NCBI GenBank assembly: GCA_963754845.1
Contig: CAVWHE010000001.1
Location: 124,001-188,000 of the forward strand
Direction of reading: 5' to 3'
DNA length: 64,000 nucleotides
Source: JAKASV01 sp963754845
GTDB lineage: Bacteria > Babelota > Babeliae > Babelales > Vermiphilaceae
Position 1 is the stretch's first letter, and every line of letters starts with the position of its first letter. A program made the position numbers and the translations under genes. The notes beneath the pieces are model-generated. The model saw only the letters and a list, made by a program, of their open reading frames with translations, was not told the DNA's origin and did not search any database. Below, piece by piece: positions 18,997 through 27,056 of the stretch.

Positions 18997-19024
18997 TTGA
19001 AGTTCATAAATTTTGTGTTAGGAT
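18997..19024 (+). promoter_or_regulatory. Sigma-70-like promoter
   Basis: TTGAAG (18997-19002) and TAGGAT (19019-19024) are separated by 16 bp inside an AT-rich stretch. Predicted transcription start is near 19031, just before the folded element at 19045-19147. Confidence 0.5.
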
Positions 19025-19044
19025 TGATCAGTCGCAGGTAAGAG

Positions 19045-19147
19045 TCGTGAGCCTGTCGATCAACTCGGTCGCGTCCGTAAATGGTGCTTGGCAACGTCGT
19101 ACTATTGATAGTGCGGACGGTGCTGGGTTGTTGCTCACGATGTTTTT
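19045..19147 (+). ncRNA. Candidate structured leader or small RNA ending in a U-run
   Basis: TCGTGAGC (19045-19052) pairs perfectly with GCTCACGA (19133-19140) and closes a domain of about 80 nt. Inside it, CGTCCG (19072-19077) pairs with CGGACG (19114-19119), and small hairpins TGCTTGGCA (19085-19093) and ACTATTGATAGT (19101-19112) lie within that. TGTTTTTTG follows the closing stem. The layout suits a cis-regulatory leader or attenuator for the gene at 19195 (55 nt downstream) or a separate small RNA of about 115 nt. No known riboswitch class is recognised. Confidence 0.4.
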
Positions 19148-19194
19148 TGTCATAAAAATACTTAATTTTTTGTGAGTACGGGGAGGTGCTCGTT

Positions 19195-21066
19195 ATGGTC
19201 GTACATGATATTTTCAAAAAATGTGCCGCTGGCGCATTCTTATTCGTTATTGTTCTCATGACAGGAGTTACCGCGCGACTCGGTGCAGCAGCGCCAGCGC
19301 GGACGGCTGGGGTCCCGGTGGCCCGCGGACCACAAGCAACAGATTCAGTCTTTCCCCCTGCTTCCGCTGTACGTACGCCGCCTGCTTCCGGTGCTCCCGA
19401 TAACCGCTTCCGCTTGGTGAGACGCAACCTTCCACCAGCAGTATCTCCGACAACGCCAGCAGCATGGGACGCTGAGCCTCTTCTTTGCCGTGGCGCTGGT
19501 GCCCGGCCATCGGCTGGCGCCCGGCCATCGGCTGGTGCCCCGTCTTCACGTGCACAGCAGCCTTATGATGATCAGCTCCTTTCCCGCAGTACTAGCCTGC
19601 CGCAAGGTGGCATGACAGCTGACTGTATGCCACGCCCACATCAGCCTCTTCCTTACCGCGGCGGCGCTGGTGACCCGTCTTCATACGCACAGCCTCAGAC
19701 AGCGGCTGCCGCCGCAGCATTGGCTGCAGCATTGGCCGCAGCATCAAACGTGTCTGAACAGAGGGAAAGTGCTTGTCGATGGCTGGGACCCAACGACGAC
19801 TCTTCGGAAGCACCGGCGACGGTAGCTGGTACAACCGTTGTTCCACGCAACCGCTTTTTTTTCGACGTTATGGGCATCGAGGAGTCAGCTTTTCGTAGAC
19901 TCAGTGCTGAGCAGCAAGCGTCTTTTATCGTTCGACCATCGAACAATGATGATCCCTATAGGCTCAAGGGTACGAATGGCCGCGAGTTTCAGGCTGGTCG
20001 TTTTTATTTCTTAACCCTGGCAGCGTTGAGGGATGAGGCCCTCCGAGTACTCGCGAGCTCCAGGCCGGGCAATGGGAGCATAAGTGTCATCGAGATGGCT
20101 GATGACCGGAGCAATGACGCTCGTAATTCTCAATCCTTCAAAGGATCGGAATTTGTCAAGCGAAAGGTCGATATTGGTTCCCTTCAAGCCGATCCACGAA
20201 ATCGTGGGGCCGTTTTTGGCGTGGCCTCCAATTACAACTGTCTTGAAACACTAGGGGCAGACGATAATATTGATCAAAAAGCGCTTCAGGACTACCTTGG
20301 CGATGGCACACAGGGACCGTTTGCTTGTACTTCAGCCGTCCCGGCTATAATATTGAGAATGTATTATCTCTTTGCCCCAACATTTCCTGACAGACCGAAT
20401 CTGTGGCGTCAGACGCAGGAGCATCAGCTTAATTTGCTCGAGGGCTTTGGTGTCAACATGCGCAGTGGGTATGTGGTCGATGACATGCACACGCTCTTGC
20501 GGAAACTGCAAGCCCATGCCGACGGTGGACCCCTCAAGATAGGGTTCCATGCCAATACCCAAGTTACTAATGGCTTTATGCATTCGATTGGTAGAGATGG
20601 TAGGCATGAGCTTTGTACTGACAGGAATCAAATAATTAATCAGGCATTTGCGGCGGCTCTCAACCTCCAGGGAGTCGGTGGCGGTGCGGCTCGTGAAGCT
20701 GCGCAGCTTATTCTCAATTGGACGTATGAGGCGATCATAAAGGCCGCATTCATTAATGCTCCTCGTGGAGGGCGTGTCTTCCTCCCTAAAATTGGTGGCG
20801 GGGTTTTCGAGAATGACCCTGCATGGATCGATGATGCCATTGGAGCGCAAATGAACTTCGTGAAAGCAACAGGCCTTCAGGTTGTTGTCAACAACTTTGG
20901 TGAAGCCGATGCTCATTCGCGAGAACGCCTCATGCGCCTTGTCGAGCATACCGGAGGACACTACGTGCGTTACCACAACGATGGAAGAATCACCGAACTC
21001 AAACGTTCGCTCGATGATGGCAGCCTTGGCGATTTTCCTCTTCCTGACGGTGTACCAGGATTTTAA
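19195..21066 (+). CDS. Secreted protein with macro-domain-like C-terminal domain
   Basis: Start ATG 19195 follows GGGAGG by 8 nt. A signal peptide or anchor (residues ~5-28) is followed by a disordered Ala/Pro/Arg/Ser region to about residue 210, with two copies of ARPSAG and an alanine-rich stretch. The rest is globular. It contains GVASNYNCLET, then a GTQGPFACTSAVPAIILR segment, AAREAAQLILNWTYEAIIKA and RVFLPKIGGGVFEND, in the order found in a widespread family that I recall as macro-domain-like (VASNFNCLE / TQGP / LIGGGVFGN). Macro-type folds bind ADP-ribose-like ligands. The family assignment is from memory of the motif pattern and is moderate. A secreted protein of this kind could act on host ADP-ribosylation; that is inference. 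Confidence 0.6.
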   Translation: MVVHDIFKKCAAGAFLFVIVLMTGVTARLGAAAPARTAGVPVARGPQATDSVFPPASAVRTPPASGAPDNRFRLVRRNLPPAVSPTTPAAWDAEPLLCRGAGARPSAGARPSAGAPSSRAQQPYDDQLLSRSTSLPQGGMTADCMPRPHQPLPYRGGAGDPSSYAQPQTAAAAAALAAALAAASNVSEQRESACRWLGPNDDSSEAPATVAGTTVVPRNRFFFDVMGIEESAFRRLSAEQQASFIVRPSNNDDPYRLKGTNGREFQAGRFYFLTLAALRDEALRVLASSRPGNGSISVIEMADDRSNDARNSQSFKGSEFVKRKVDIGSLQADPRNRGAVFGVASNYNCLETLGADDNIDQKALQDYLGDGTQGPFACTSAVPAIILRMYYLFAPTFPDRPNLWRQTQEHQLNLLEGFGVNMRSGYVVDDMHTLLRKLQAHADGGPLKIGFHANTQVTNGFMHSIGRDGRHELCTDRNQIINQAFAAALNLQGVGGGAAREAAQLILNWTYEAIIKAAFINAPRGGRVFLPKIGGGVFENDPAWIDDAIGAQMNFVKATGLQVVVNNFGEADAHSRERLMRLVEHTGGHYVRYHNDGRITELKRSLDDGSLGDFPLPDGVPGF

Positions 21067-21336
21067 GTTTCTTTAGCGTTTTTTCGCGCGTGCATCATAG
21101 TTTTTCGAGGGGACGTCGCTTTTATAGAGTGTGACGTTCCCTCGTTCATAGTGCGCGGTTCTTACGTGCTTCTCTACAACCAGGGCGCCGATAAACCAGG
21201 GACAGAGGACCTAACTGCCGCCATAAGACGTGTCGGGGGAGGTACTTTTGGTGCGGTTGCACAATTCCCAGGGACATGACAAGTGTCATGGCTTCCTGGC
21301 GCGAAAGGGAAAGAGGACTGAGTTTTCTTTCTGCAT

Positions 21337-22674
21337 CTATGCCTCGTCAAGTTCAGTGCGCAGCTGATTTGCAAGTTTTGCGCCCAGCGCCTCAGCACAT
21401 TCTTTGGTGGGCGCCTCAACGAGGATGCGTAGTAACAGTGACTCGGTTCCCGAATATCGAACAACGAAGCGACCTTCGGGAAATTCTTCGTGATTGCGCT
21501 TCATGATGGCGGCCAAAGGATCACGCGCAAAGTCTTTTTTGTGCTTTATGGGGATATTGATGAGAAGATGCGGGTGATGGGTAAAGCTTACCATGTCCCA
21601 GTTGTTGTGAGTGGTCACGGCTTCAAGAAGGCTGAGAGCTGCAAAGGTGCCGTCTCCGCTATCGAGGTATTCGGGAACAATAATATGTCCAGATGGCTCG
21701 CCTCCCAGGGGTAGCCCATGGAGTCTCAGGGTCTGAGCGACATTTTTATCGCCGACGTCAGCGCGTATGAGGCGCTTTCCCTTGCTGTGAGCATACGCCG
21801 CAAGACCCTCATTGCTGAACGTCGTTCCAACGATGGCGTTCGCATGACGATACGCTGGGTGGTCCATGAGGATGGCCAAAATGTCATCGCCGTTTTTGAT
21901 GTGTCCCAGGCGGTTGACTGCTATAACGCAATCGCCATCGCCATCGAAGGCAAATCCGGCATCGGCTTTGTGTTCAACAACAGCATCACGTACCACACAC
22001 GGGTGCATGGCACCGCAATCGTTGTTAATGTTTTTGCCGTCAGGTTTGTTGTGGAGCGTCACAACGTGTGCCCCAAAGCAGCGAAAGATGTGGGGGGCCA
22101 GAGATGAAGTTGCTCCATTGGCACAGTCAAGGACTATCTTTTTGCCCTTGAGATACTTTTTTTCAAAATGGGCAGCAAGGGTATTGAGATAGTATTCGCC
22201 CTGATTGAGGGCACGGTAATCGTTGCCGAGGTGATCATGGCTGACTCCTGAAAGTGTGAGTGAGCTTACGAGCCCATCGATGATGGCCTCATCGGCTTCA
22301 CCTATTTTTGTTCCTGACGAATCGACGATTTTGAGACCATTATATTCGTGACGGTTGTGTGAAGCAGTGATAATAATGCCGCACGTGAAGGCTTTATTAA
22401 GACGCGTCAGAAGGCATGCGGCGGGCGTTGGCAGTGCTAAAAAATCAAAAATTTTTGTGTTATTGGCGAGCAAGAGCCCGCTCTTAAGGGCGGCTTTTAC
22501 AAAGTGACACGATGAACGTGTGTCATGGGCAAGGAGTATGTGTGCATCGCCGTGAGCTTTGCTGGCGGCCCACGTGGCAATGGCGAAACCAACTCTTGGA
22601 AGCATCTCTATGGTAAGCGGCGGTTGTCCAATCAGTGCCCTGATGCCATCGGTGCCAAAAAGTGCGTTGGACAT
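21337..22674 (-). CDS. glmM: Phosphoglucosamine mutase
   Basis: 445 residues; ATG 22674 has AAGGAG 7 nt upstream. It converts GlcN-6-P to GlcN-1-P for UDP-GlcNAc synthesis. It starts MSNALFGTDGIRALIG, typical of GlmM. The phosphoserine loop is TASHNRHEYNG (Ser about residue 105), the metal loop FDGDGDCVIAV, the sugar loop GGEPSGHI, and the phosphate-binding loop RYSGTES. It lies directly after ybbR and the cyclase gene, the same order as in many Firmicutes (cdaA-cdaR-glmM). The stop is close to an untranslated 270-bp stretch (21067-21336) with no gene. Confidence 0.96.
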   Translation of the reverse strand: MSNALFGTDGIRALIGQPPLTIEMLPRVGFAIATWAASKAHGDAHILLAHDTRSSCHFVKAALKSGLLLANNTKIFDFLALPTPAACLLTRLNKAFTCGIIITASHNRHEYNGLKIVDSSGTKIGEADEAIIDGLVSSLTLSGVSHDHLGNDYRALNQGEYYLNTLAAHFEKKYLKGKKIVLDCANGATSSLAPHIFRCFGAHVVTLHNKPDGKNINNDCGAMHPCVVRDAVVEHKADAGFAFDGDGDCVIAVNRLGHIKNGDDILAILMDHPAYRHANAIVGTTFSNEGLAAYAHSKGKRLIRADVGDKNVAQTLRLHGLPLGGEPSGHIIVPEYLDSGDGTFAALSLLEAVTTHNNWDMVSFTHHPHLLINIPIKHKKDFARDPLAAIMKRNHEEFPEGRFVVRYSGTESLLLRILVEAPTKECAEALGAKLANQLRTELDEA

Positions 22675-22677
22675 AGC

Positions 22678-23100
22678 CTAACTCCTTATAGTTTCTAAGT
22701 GTGTAGTATGAGCATTTTCTGTTTGTGCGCGGAGAAAGTCTGAGGATTGCGCTAACCTCGGCGTGACTGACGCCACAATTGTTGCACGACCAACAACTTT
22801 AACCGTCGCGGGCAAGAAAAGATGGTGTGGTTGGATAGTGATTTTTGTTTGTCGTGCCACCAATGTTCCGACGTCGATGTGGGCGGCAAGTTCTTTGCAG
22901 TCAAGCTGTGCCAAATCACCACGCCTTCCTGAGATGGTTATCGTGACGGTTTCAGGCGCTTCGATGACATTCGTGCCATCACCGCCGTAAAAGCATACGG
23001 GGACCTCGACATTCATCGTGTCAATCGTCTGTTGGCTGAGAATGTACCACATGAGGGTACCGAAACAAAGGGCCATGATTTTAGCGATGATGGGCCTCAT
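22678..23100 (-). CDS. YbbR/CdaR-like membrane-anchored protein with a single YbbR domain
   Basis: 140 residues. An N-terminal membrane helix (IIAKIMALCFGTLMWYILS) is followed by a single beta-rich YbbR-type domain: VEVPVCFYGGDGTNVIEAPETV, TITISGRRGDLAQLD, then HIDVGTLVARQ and LFLPATVKVVG. Canonical CdaR has several such repeats, so this is a short form. It overlaps the cyclase gene by 4 bp (ATGA) and ends 3 bp before glmM, so the three are translationally coupled. In Firmicutes, CdaR modulates the diadenylate cyclase CdaA; that role here is inferred from context. Confidence 0.75.
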   Translation of the reverse strand: MRPIIAKIMALCFGTLMWYILSQQTIDTMNVEVPVCFYGGDGTNVIEAPETVTITISGRRGDLAQLDCKELAAHIDVGTLVARQTKITIQPHHLFLPATVKVVGRATIVASVTPRLAQSSDFLRAQTENAHTTHLETIRS

Positions 23101-23900
23101 GGTGGGGGCGCTCCAGACTTTTCACCATAGCTGGATTTTGTGAGTGTCACACTCGTAGGCGGACGTGCTGCACACACGTACTGGCGAAGAAGCATGCGGC
23201 AGTGGGCGCTCGTGAGGTTTTGGGCGGAGTTGCCGCGAAGTGCTATGTCAAAGCTGTTATGTTCGGGATTAGTTCGGAGGACGAGAACGTCGGTTTTGTG
23301 TGATGCCAAGAGCGCCATGAGCCATGCACGTTGTTTGGCGTCGTTGCCGGCACTTGATTCACTTTCTTGGATCCACGAGGCGTTGATGCCGACGAGTATT
23401 CCGTCCGAGCGGATCCATATCATGCTGCTGCGGTCAAAAAGCCTGCTTTCGACGAGAACGAGAATTTTATTTTTTGTGAGCGGAGTTTCGAAGGTACAGC
23501 CTTTGGTGATAAGTGAACCGATAGTGTCATGGTGCTCGAGAAGAAATGTCAAGGCGGTGTTGGTGTTCATGGCAAAGAGACACGCTTGCAGAAGCTCATC
23601 AATCCACGTGTCGTCGACAGGTCCGTGTGGGACAGCCCTCACTGGCACCGCGAACCTCTTTTGGAGAACTTCTTCGTGCATGAGCACAAAGATCATAATA
23701 ACAAGAGGAACAGCTGCCACAAGGAGCTTGTGCGCCACAGGTAAGGAGAGGGCGTACGTTGCAAAAATCAAAAAACAATAAAAATAAAAGTAAAGAACAA
23801 GGTGCCGCGTTTTGTCACGATTGAGCCACGTGGTTATCCACAAAACCGTTGCAACTACAAAAAAGAGCTCGACATAATCGCGCCAACAGTACGCGTACAT
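23097..23900 (-). CDS. CdaA/DacA-like diadenylate cyclase homologue with degenerate active site
   Basis: 267 residues with three N-terminal membrane helices (about residues 10-25, 34-52, 58-75), then a DAC-type domain. The alignment by eye is good: ALTFLLEHHDTIGSLITKG matches the ALIVIER...IETG segment and KNKILVLVESRLFD the SSELLINIF...LHD segment. However, the catalytic DGA becomes DRS (residues 156-158), and the RHR of GTRHRAA becomes KQR (189-191). Both motifs bind ATP/metal in known c-di-AMP synthases, so activity is doubtful. The operon with ybbR and glmM supports the family call. It could be a non-catalytic regulator or a diverged enzyme. Confidence 0.75.
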   Translation of the reverse strand: MYAYCWRDYVELFFVVATVLWITTWLNRDKTRHLVLYFYFYCFLIFATYALSLPVAHKLLVAAVPLVIMIFVLMHEEVLQKRFAVPVRAVPHGPVDDTWIDELLQACLFAMNTNTALTFLLEHHDTIGSLITKGCTFETPLTKNKILVLVESRLFDRSSMIWIRSDGILVGINASWIQESESSAGNDAKQRAWLMALLASHKTDVLVLRTNPEHNSFDIALRGNSAQNLTSAHCRMLLRQYVCAARPPTSVTLTKSSYGEKSGAPPP

Positions 23901-24201
23901 ACTCCCAACCCTCGCCCATATTCCACCGTCACAACACTAGAACAAGTTTTTGTTTTTGTACATGTTTTTGCCGGTGCCGGCGGTACCGTGTGTGCGACTG
24001 GAAGGGGTTTTAGGGCATGCAACCTCCTTTTTGTAGTTATTTTTAAAATAAAATTATTATAAAACTCTTGATTCTTCTGTTTAGATTTTTCTAGTATGAA
24101 TATTAACAGAGAGATCGTGAGGTTGTGACAATGCGCGTCATAATTCATGTCGCACGTGCTACTACCTGCTGCCTGCTGCGTTGTGTGTGTTACGCTGCTT
24201 A
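23901..24201. other. Intergenic stretch between the cyclase gene and the insertion sequence
   Basis: AT-rich, especially 24025-24110. On the minus strand a strong AAGGAGG precedes an ATG at 24018 that is stopped after two codons (ATG CCC TAA), so no protein follows. It is the likely promoter region of the cyclase operon. No other gene is seen. Confidence 0.45.
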
Positions 24202-24217
24202 GGCCCTGTTGACTTTT
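24202..24217 (+). repeat. Left terminal inverted repeat of the IS
   Basis: GGCCCTGTTGACTTTT, a perfect match to the right end; the preceding A (24201) extends the match to 17 bp. Confidence 0.9.
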
Positions 24218-24284
24218 CAAAACGCTGATTTTTTTGCATGATAACTCCAATCCAAAAAAATGGAACACTCGAACAGGAGCTATC

Positions 24285-25034
24285 ATGCAGGGAAAGTATA
24301 TCACAAGTGATGCGTGGGAAAAAATGTTTGCCTTCCTGAAAGAAGACGCCAAAATTTACGTCGTCAGCGAAGAAAGGCTCAGGAACTTCGTTGAGGCAGT
24401 GTACTGGATTATGCGAACTGGAGCGCAATGGAGGGAGTTGCCAGAACGATACGGCGCGTGGAACAGTGTATACAAAAGATTCGATGCCTGGAGCAAAAAG
24501 GGCGTATGGGAGAAACTTTTTGCCTTTTGTATACACGACCCTGACCAGGAGTATCTGTCTGTTGACGCAACAATAGTCAGAGCACATCCGTGCGCAGCTG
24601 GCCACGGCAAACAAGCAGAAGAGGGTCTTGGGCGAAGCAAGGGGGGCTTCACTACAAAGGTCCATGCTAAGGTTGATGCTCTCGGAAATCCTCTTAAATT
24701 CATTATTACACCAGGCCAAGTTGCCGACATCACCCAAGGAGAGGAGCTTATTAAGGGAGATTCTGAATCGCATATCATCGGTGACATGGGGTATGACTCG
24801 GACCCTTTTCGCAGGCAAATAAGGGCTCAAAATTGTTGCCCGGTAATCCCAGGCAAAAGTAATCGAACGCAAGTTGTGGAATACGACAAACACGTCTACA
24901 AGGAGAGGTCTGTCATCGAGTGTTTCTTTTCAAAGATTAAGCAGTACAGACGCATTTTTTCTCGTTTCGATAAAAAGCTGCGCAATTACCGGGCCTTTCT
25001 GCTTTTTGTGGGGACTTGCATATGGCTCCGATAA
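24285..25034 (+). CDS. IS5-family transposase (DDE)
   Basis: 249 residues from ATG 24285, with AGGAG 5 nt upstream. The frame is open to a TTG at 24234, which lacks a site. The N-terminal DUF4096-type part is ITSDAWEKMFAFLKE...WIMRTGAQWRELPERYGAWNSVYKRF. The catalytic triad is visible: first D in SVDATIVRAH, second D in GDMGYDSD, and E in ERSVIECFFSKIKQYRRI with the usual R and K of the family. It catalyses cut-and-paste movement of the element. It is a single continuous frame, so no programmed frameshift is needed. Confidence 0.95.
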   Translation: MQGKYITSDAWEKMFAFLKEDAKIYVVSEERLRNFVEAVYWIMRTGAQWRELPERYGAWNSVYKRFDAWSKKGVWEKLFAFCIHDPDQEYLSVDATIVRAHPCAAGHGKQAEEGLGRSKGGFTTKVHAKVDALGNPLKFIITPGQVADITQGEELIKGDSESHIIGDMGYDSDPFRRQIRAQNCCPVIPGKSNRTQVVEYDKHVYKERSVIECFFSKIKQYRRIFSRFDKKLRNYRAFLLFVGTCIWLR

Positions 25035-25049
25035 AAAGTCAACAGGGCC
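25034..25049 (-). repeat. Right terminal inverted repeat of the IS
   Basis: AAAAGTCAACAGGGCC, the exact complement of the left end. Its first base is the last base of the transposase stop codon. Confidence 0.9.
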
Positions 25050-25206
25050 TAAACTGATGGAGGTGGAAGTGTAAAGAGATTTTTGTTGCACCGCCGTCAC
25101 GTAACAGCGGCGAGTGCTTCGTGGGGAACTCGGGATGCCCCACAACCCTGATCACTGACATGCCGGTTTCTTTTATATTTTAACGTATCAAAAAGGAGAG
25201 AAGGCT

Positions 25207-25791
25207 ATGAATAAGATTTTTTCATGCATCACCGCTTTGTTTGGGATGTTTGCGATTGCCTTTGTATATGCATATGAGGTCACGATACATAATTGTACCC
25301 CATTTTACTTGAAGGCTGCTGCCGATATTAGAGGTACCTGTGGCATAGGCAGTAGTTGGAGAGATGCCACAGTGCCACCGAACAGCACCCTGAAATTTGG
25401 AACTTGCTTGAGCAATTTGATAGACCACTGCATTATCAGCCTAGTAAACTCACAAGGAGCCAACGAGACGAAAATATTGGAGGTCAAAGAGAGGATGGCA
25501 ATGGCCGCCAGTCCTGACTATTATGTCTTCATGGAGCCATTTCTTAGAAACCTTGCTTGTAGTAGCGATTGCTCCGGTAAAACAATAGAAAAAGTACATT
25601 TTTATCTTGTACGCACAACGGCGGGGAGCGCATCCAATTATCCTGGCGGTGTGATGGACACTACGTTGGTCGATGAGAGTATATGTAAAAATAATGCGTG
25701 TGTTGATACGGTATCAAAACCTTTAAATTCTCTGTCGCACATCGGTGGTCGGATACAATCATGGGATACTTACAAGAGCATCATTCCATGA
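25207..25791 (+). CDS. Secreted cysteine-rich protein, unknown family
   Basis: 194 residues from ATG 25207, with AAAGGAG about 9 nt upstream. A signal peptide (residues 1-22, ending FVYAYE) precedes a mature protein that opens with EVTIHNCTPFYLKAAADI, similar in style to other exported proteins here that start with a beta strand after the signal. About nine cysteines in the mature region (for example CGIG, CLSNLIDHC, CSSDCSG, CKNNACVD) suggest disulphides, so it should fold outside the cytoplasm. No catalytic motif. Family unknown. Confidence 0.75.
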   Translation: MNKIFSCITALFGMFAIAFVYAYEVTIHNCTPFYLKAAADIRGTCGIGSSWRDATVPPNSTLKFGTCLSNLIDHCIISLVNSQGANETKILEVKERMAMAASPDYYVFMEPFLRNLACSSDCSGKTIEKVHFYLVRTTAGSASNYPGGVMDTTLVDESICKNNACVDTVSKPLNSLSHIGGRIQSWDTYKSIIP

Positions 25792-26204
25792 TAAAAAGAC
25801 CTTACAGCGGGTGATTCTCAGAGTTACACATCCTGGAGTAGGATGCCAAAGAGGGTATTCCCGCAGTTCTGCATTCGGCAGCTCTTTGAGTACCTCGCTC
25901 GTCGAGGTGGTGTGCCGTCTCGTCTTCAATCGGGCAGGTTTTGCAGTTGTAGGGGCAATCACGACAGGGTAGCGTGAAGGGATTGCCCGCAATTTTAGAA
26001 CTTTTCTTTTCAGGGAGCACCCCTCTGGGTTGCGTCGCAAAAAAAGGGAACGATGTGACCCAGCCGGGGCTCCCTGAAAACTTAACGAGAAAAATGCTAT
26101 CAAGGTGCCAGAAAACGTTCTTTGTGTTTTTGTGATAAAATAAGAATGACTGCTATGATGAGAGCGTTTTTGCTTTTGGATTTATAGGCCACATACGTGA
26201 AAAC
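25792..26204. other. Non-coding stretch with several hairpins; candidate structured RNA
   Basis: Successive inverted repeats: CAAAGAG/CTCTTTG (25847-25853, 25882-25888) enclosing CTGC/GCAG (25869-25872, 25878-25881); ACCTCG/CGAGGT (25892-25897, 25903-25908); GGGCAATC/GATTGCCC (25953-25960, 25981-25988); and a long hairpin with a perfect 12-bp outer stem (26007-26018 with 26069-26080) and inner CTGGGT/ACCCAG (26025-26030, 26058-26063). I do not recognise RNase P RNA, tmRNA, SRP RNA or 6S RNA. A minus-strand frame (25802-26020) encodes CRDCPYNCKTCP but has no usable ribosome binding site. Confidence 0.4.
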
Positions 26205-27056
26205 ATGGTGAAAAATCTTAAAAGAATTGTTCGTATGAGCGCCACAATCGCCGCATTGAACGGCACACTTGAAGCAAGCGCCCCGCGAAAGCAGGTCGCC
26301 GGCTATGGCGCTGAACATGTGCTGCGGCAGCACCAGCTCCAGGGAGGGACCGTCGAGCGTTACGCTGAGCCCGCCAGGATACGCTGTGAGCATTTTTATG
26401 ATTGCGTCCTTCTTAATGAAAGTCCTCAGGGTATCGGTGTTAAAATATGTGATTTTTCGCTCGGCAGCTATGAGCAAGAGAGGCTCATTGCGCGACATAT
26501 CCTCGGTGGCCGTCCTCGTCCCCATGAGCTTAACCTCGATAGTTCTGAGTCAGCTCCTGGACCGGCGAACTGGGTCTACGCGACGTTGCCGGGATCGATT
26601 CAACGAGTCCGCCTTGATGTTTTTAATGTAGTTGCGGTACCACCGAATTCTCCCGCGCAAGGAGGCTCTGAAGCGGGTATGGCGATGGCGGGTTCCCGCA
26701 CTGCTTCAACTGCCGTCGGCACGCCTGCGCCGAGTGTAAGCTCGAACGCAGTATCTCAGCCAATGATGCTCCCCTCCTCTTCTAGTTCCCAATCACTGCA
26801 GAGCGTCCAGTACGTGGGCAGCATATATCTCGATGCCTCCGCCCTCGGAAACATATTCAACATCTCGTTCAGGAGCGGGCCCAAACCCCTCGTTGCCGTT
26901 TACAGCCGTGCTCATACGCTCGGGGGAGGTTGCAAGCCAAAACATACGGTGATGGTCTACCCCCTTATCAATTGGCGCGATCCGGAAACTATTGCTGTTG
27001 TTAGATGTCCCGTTTCAGGCCAGACAGCGGGTGGTTCTCAGGGAAAGTGCACGTAA
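26205..27056 (+). CDS. Probable exported protein, unknown family
   Basis: 283 residues from ATG 26205; the ribosome binding site is weak. The N-terminus (MVKNLKRIVRMSATIAALNG) could be a short signal peptide ending near EASA. A disordered Ser/Ala/Pro/Met stretch lies around residues 145-200, followed by a beta-rich end (YVGSIYLDASALGNIFNISF, KHTVMVYPLINW). A minus-strand frame (26100-26525) overlaps its 5' half and is also protein-like, so the strand is not fully certain. A second plus frame (27005-27196) could be a frameshifted extension. A terminator at 27244-27275 suits the plus strand. Confidence 0.5.
   Translation: MVKNLKRIVRMSATIAALNGTLEASAPRKQVAGYGAEHVLRQHQLQGGTVERYAEPARIRCEHFYDCVLLNESPQGIGVKICDFSLGSYEQERLIARHILGGRPRPHELNLDSSESAPGPANWVYATLPGSIQRVRLDVFNVVAVPPNSPAQGGSEAGMAMAGSRTASTAVGTPAPSVSSNAVSQPMMLPSSSSSQSLQSVQYVGSIYLDASALGNIFNISFRSGPKPLVAVYSRAHTLGGGCKPKHTVMVYPLINWRDPETIAVVRCPVSGQTAGGSQGKCT

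Larger units (their letters stand above)
18775..19194. other. Intergenic region with promoter and folded leader RNA
   Basis: No protein gene is supported. Its left half is the upstream region of the 18340-18774 gene. The right half holds a promoter (18997-19024) and a folded element (19045-19147), listed separately, before the start of the gene at 19195. Confidence 0.55.
24202..25049 (+). mobile_element. Complete IS5-family insertion sequence
   Basis: 848 bp bounded by perfect 16-17-bp inverted repeats (GGCCCTGTTGACTTTT at 24202-24217 and its complement at 25034-25049). One intact transposase gene lies between. The flanks give a possible 2-bp TA target duplication (24200-24201 and 25050-25051), as in the IS427-type subgroup. 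The ends are identical and the frame is intact, so the copy is recent or active. It sits between two intact genes and breaks no obvious gene. Confidence 0.92.

Noticed and set aside
18993..19427. A 144-codon minus-strand frame
   Set aside because: It overlaps the start of the well-supported gene at 19195 and the folded leader, has no ribosome binding site, and its translation is compositionally the shadow of the Ala/Pro/Arg-rich region.
25802..26020. A minus-strand frame with CRDCPYNCKTCP, a possible small zinc-binding protein
   Set aside because: Its only start is a GTG inside the long hairpin with no properly spaced ribosome binding site, and the region is dominated by hairpins.
26100..26525. 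A 141-codon minus-strand frame overlapping the 26205 gene
   Set aside because: Some of it looks protein-like, but the plus-strand frame is twice as long and is followed by a plus-strand terminator. I kept the plus strand at moderate confidence.
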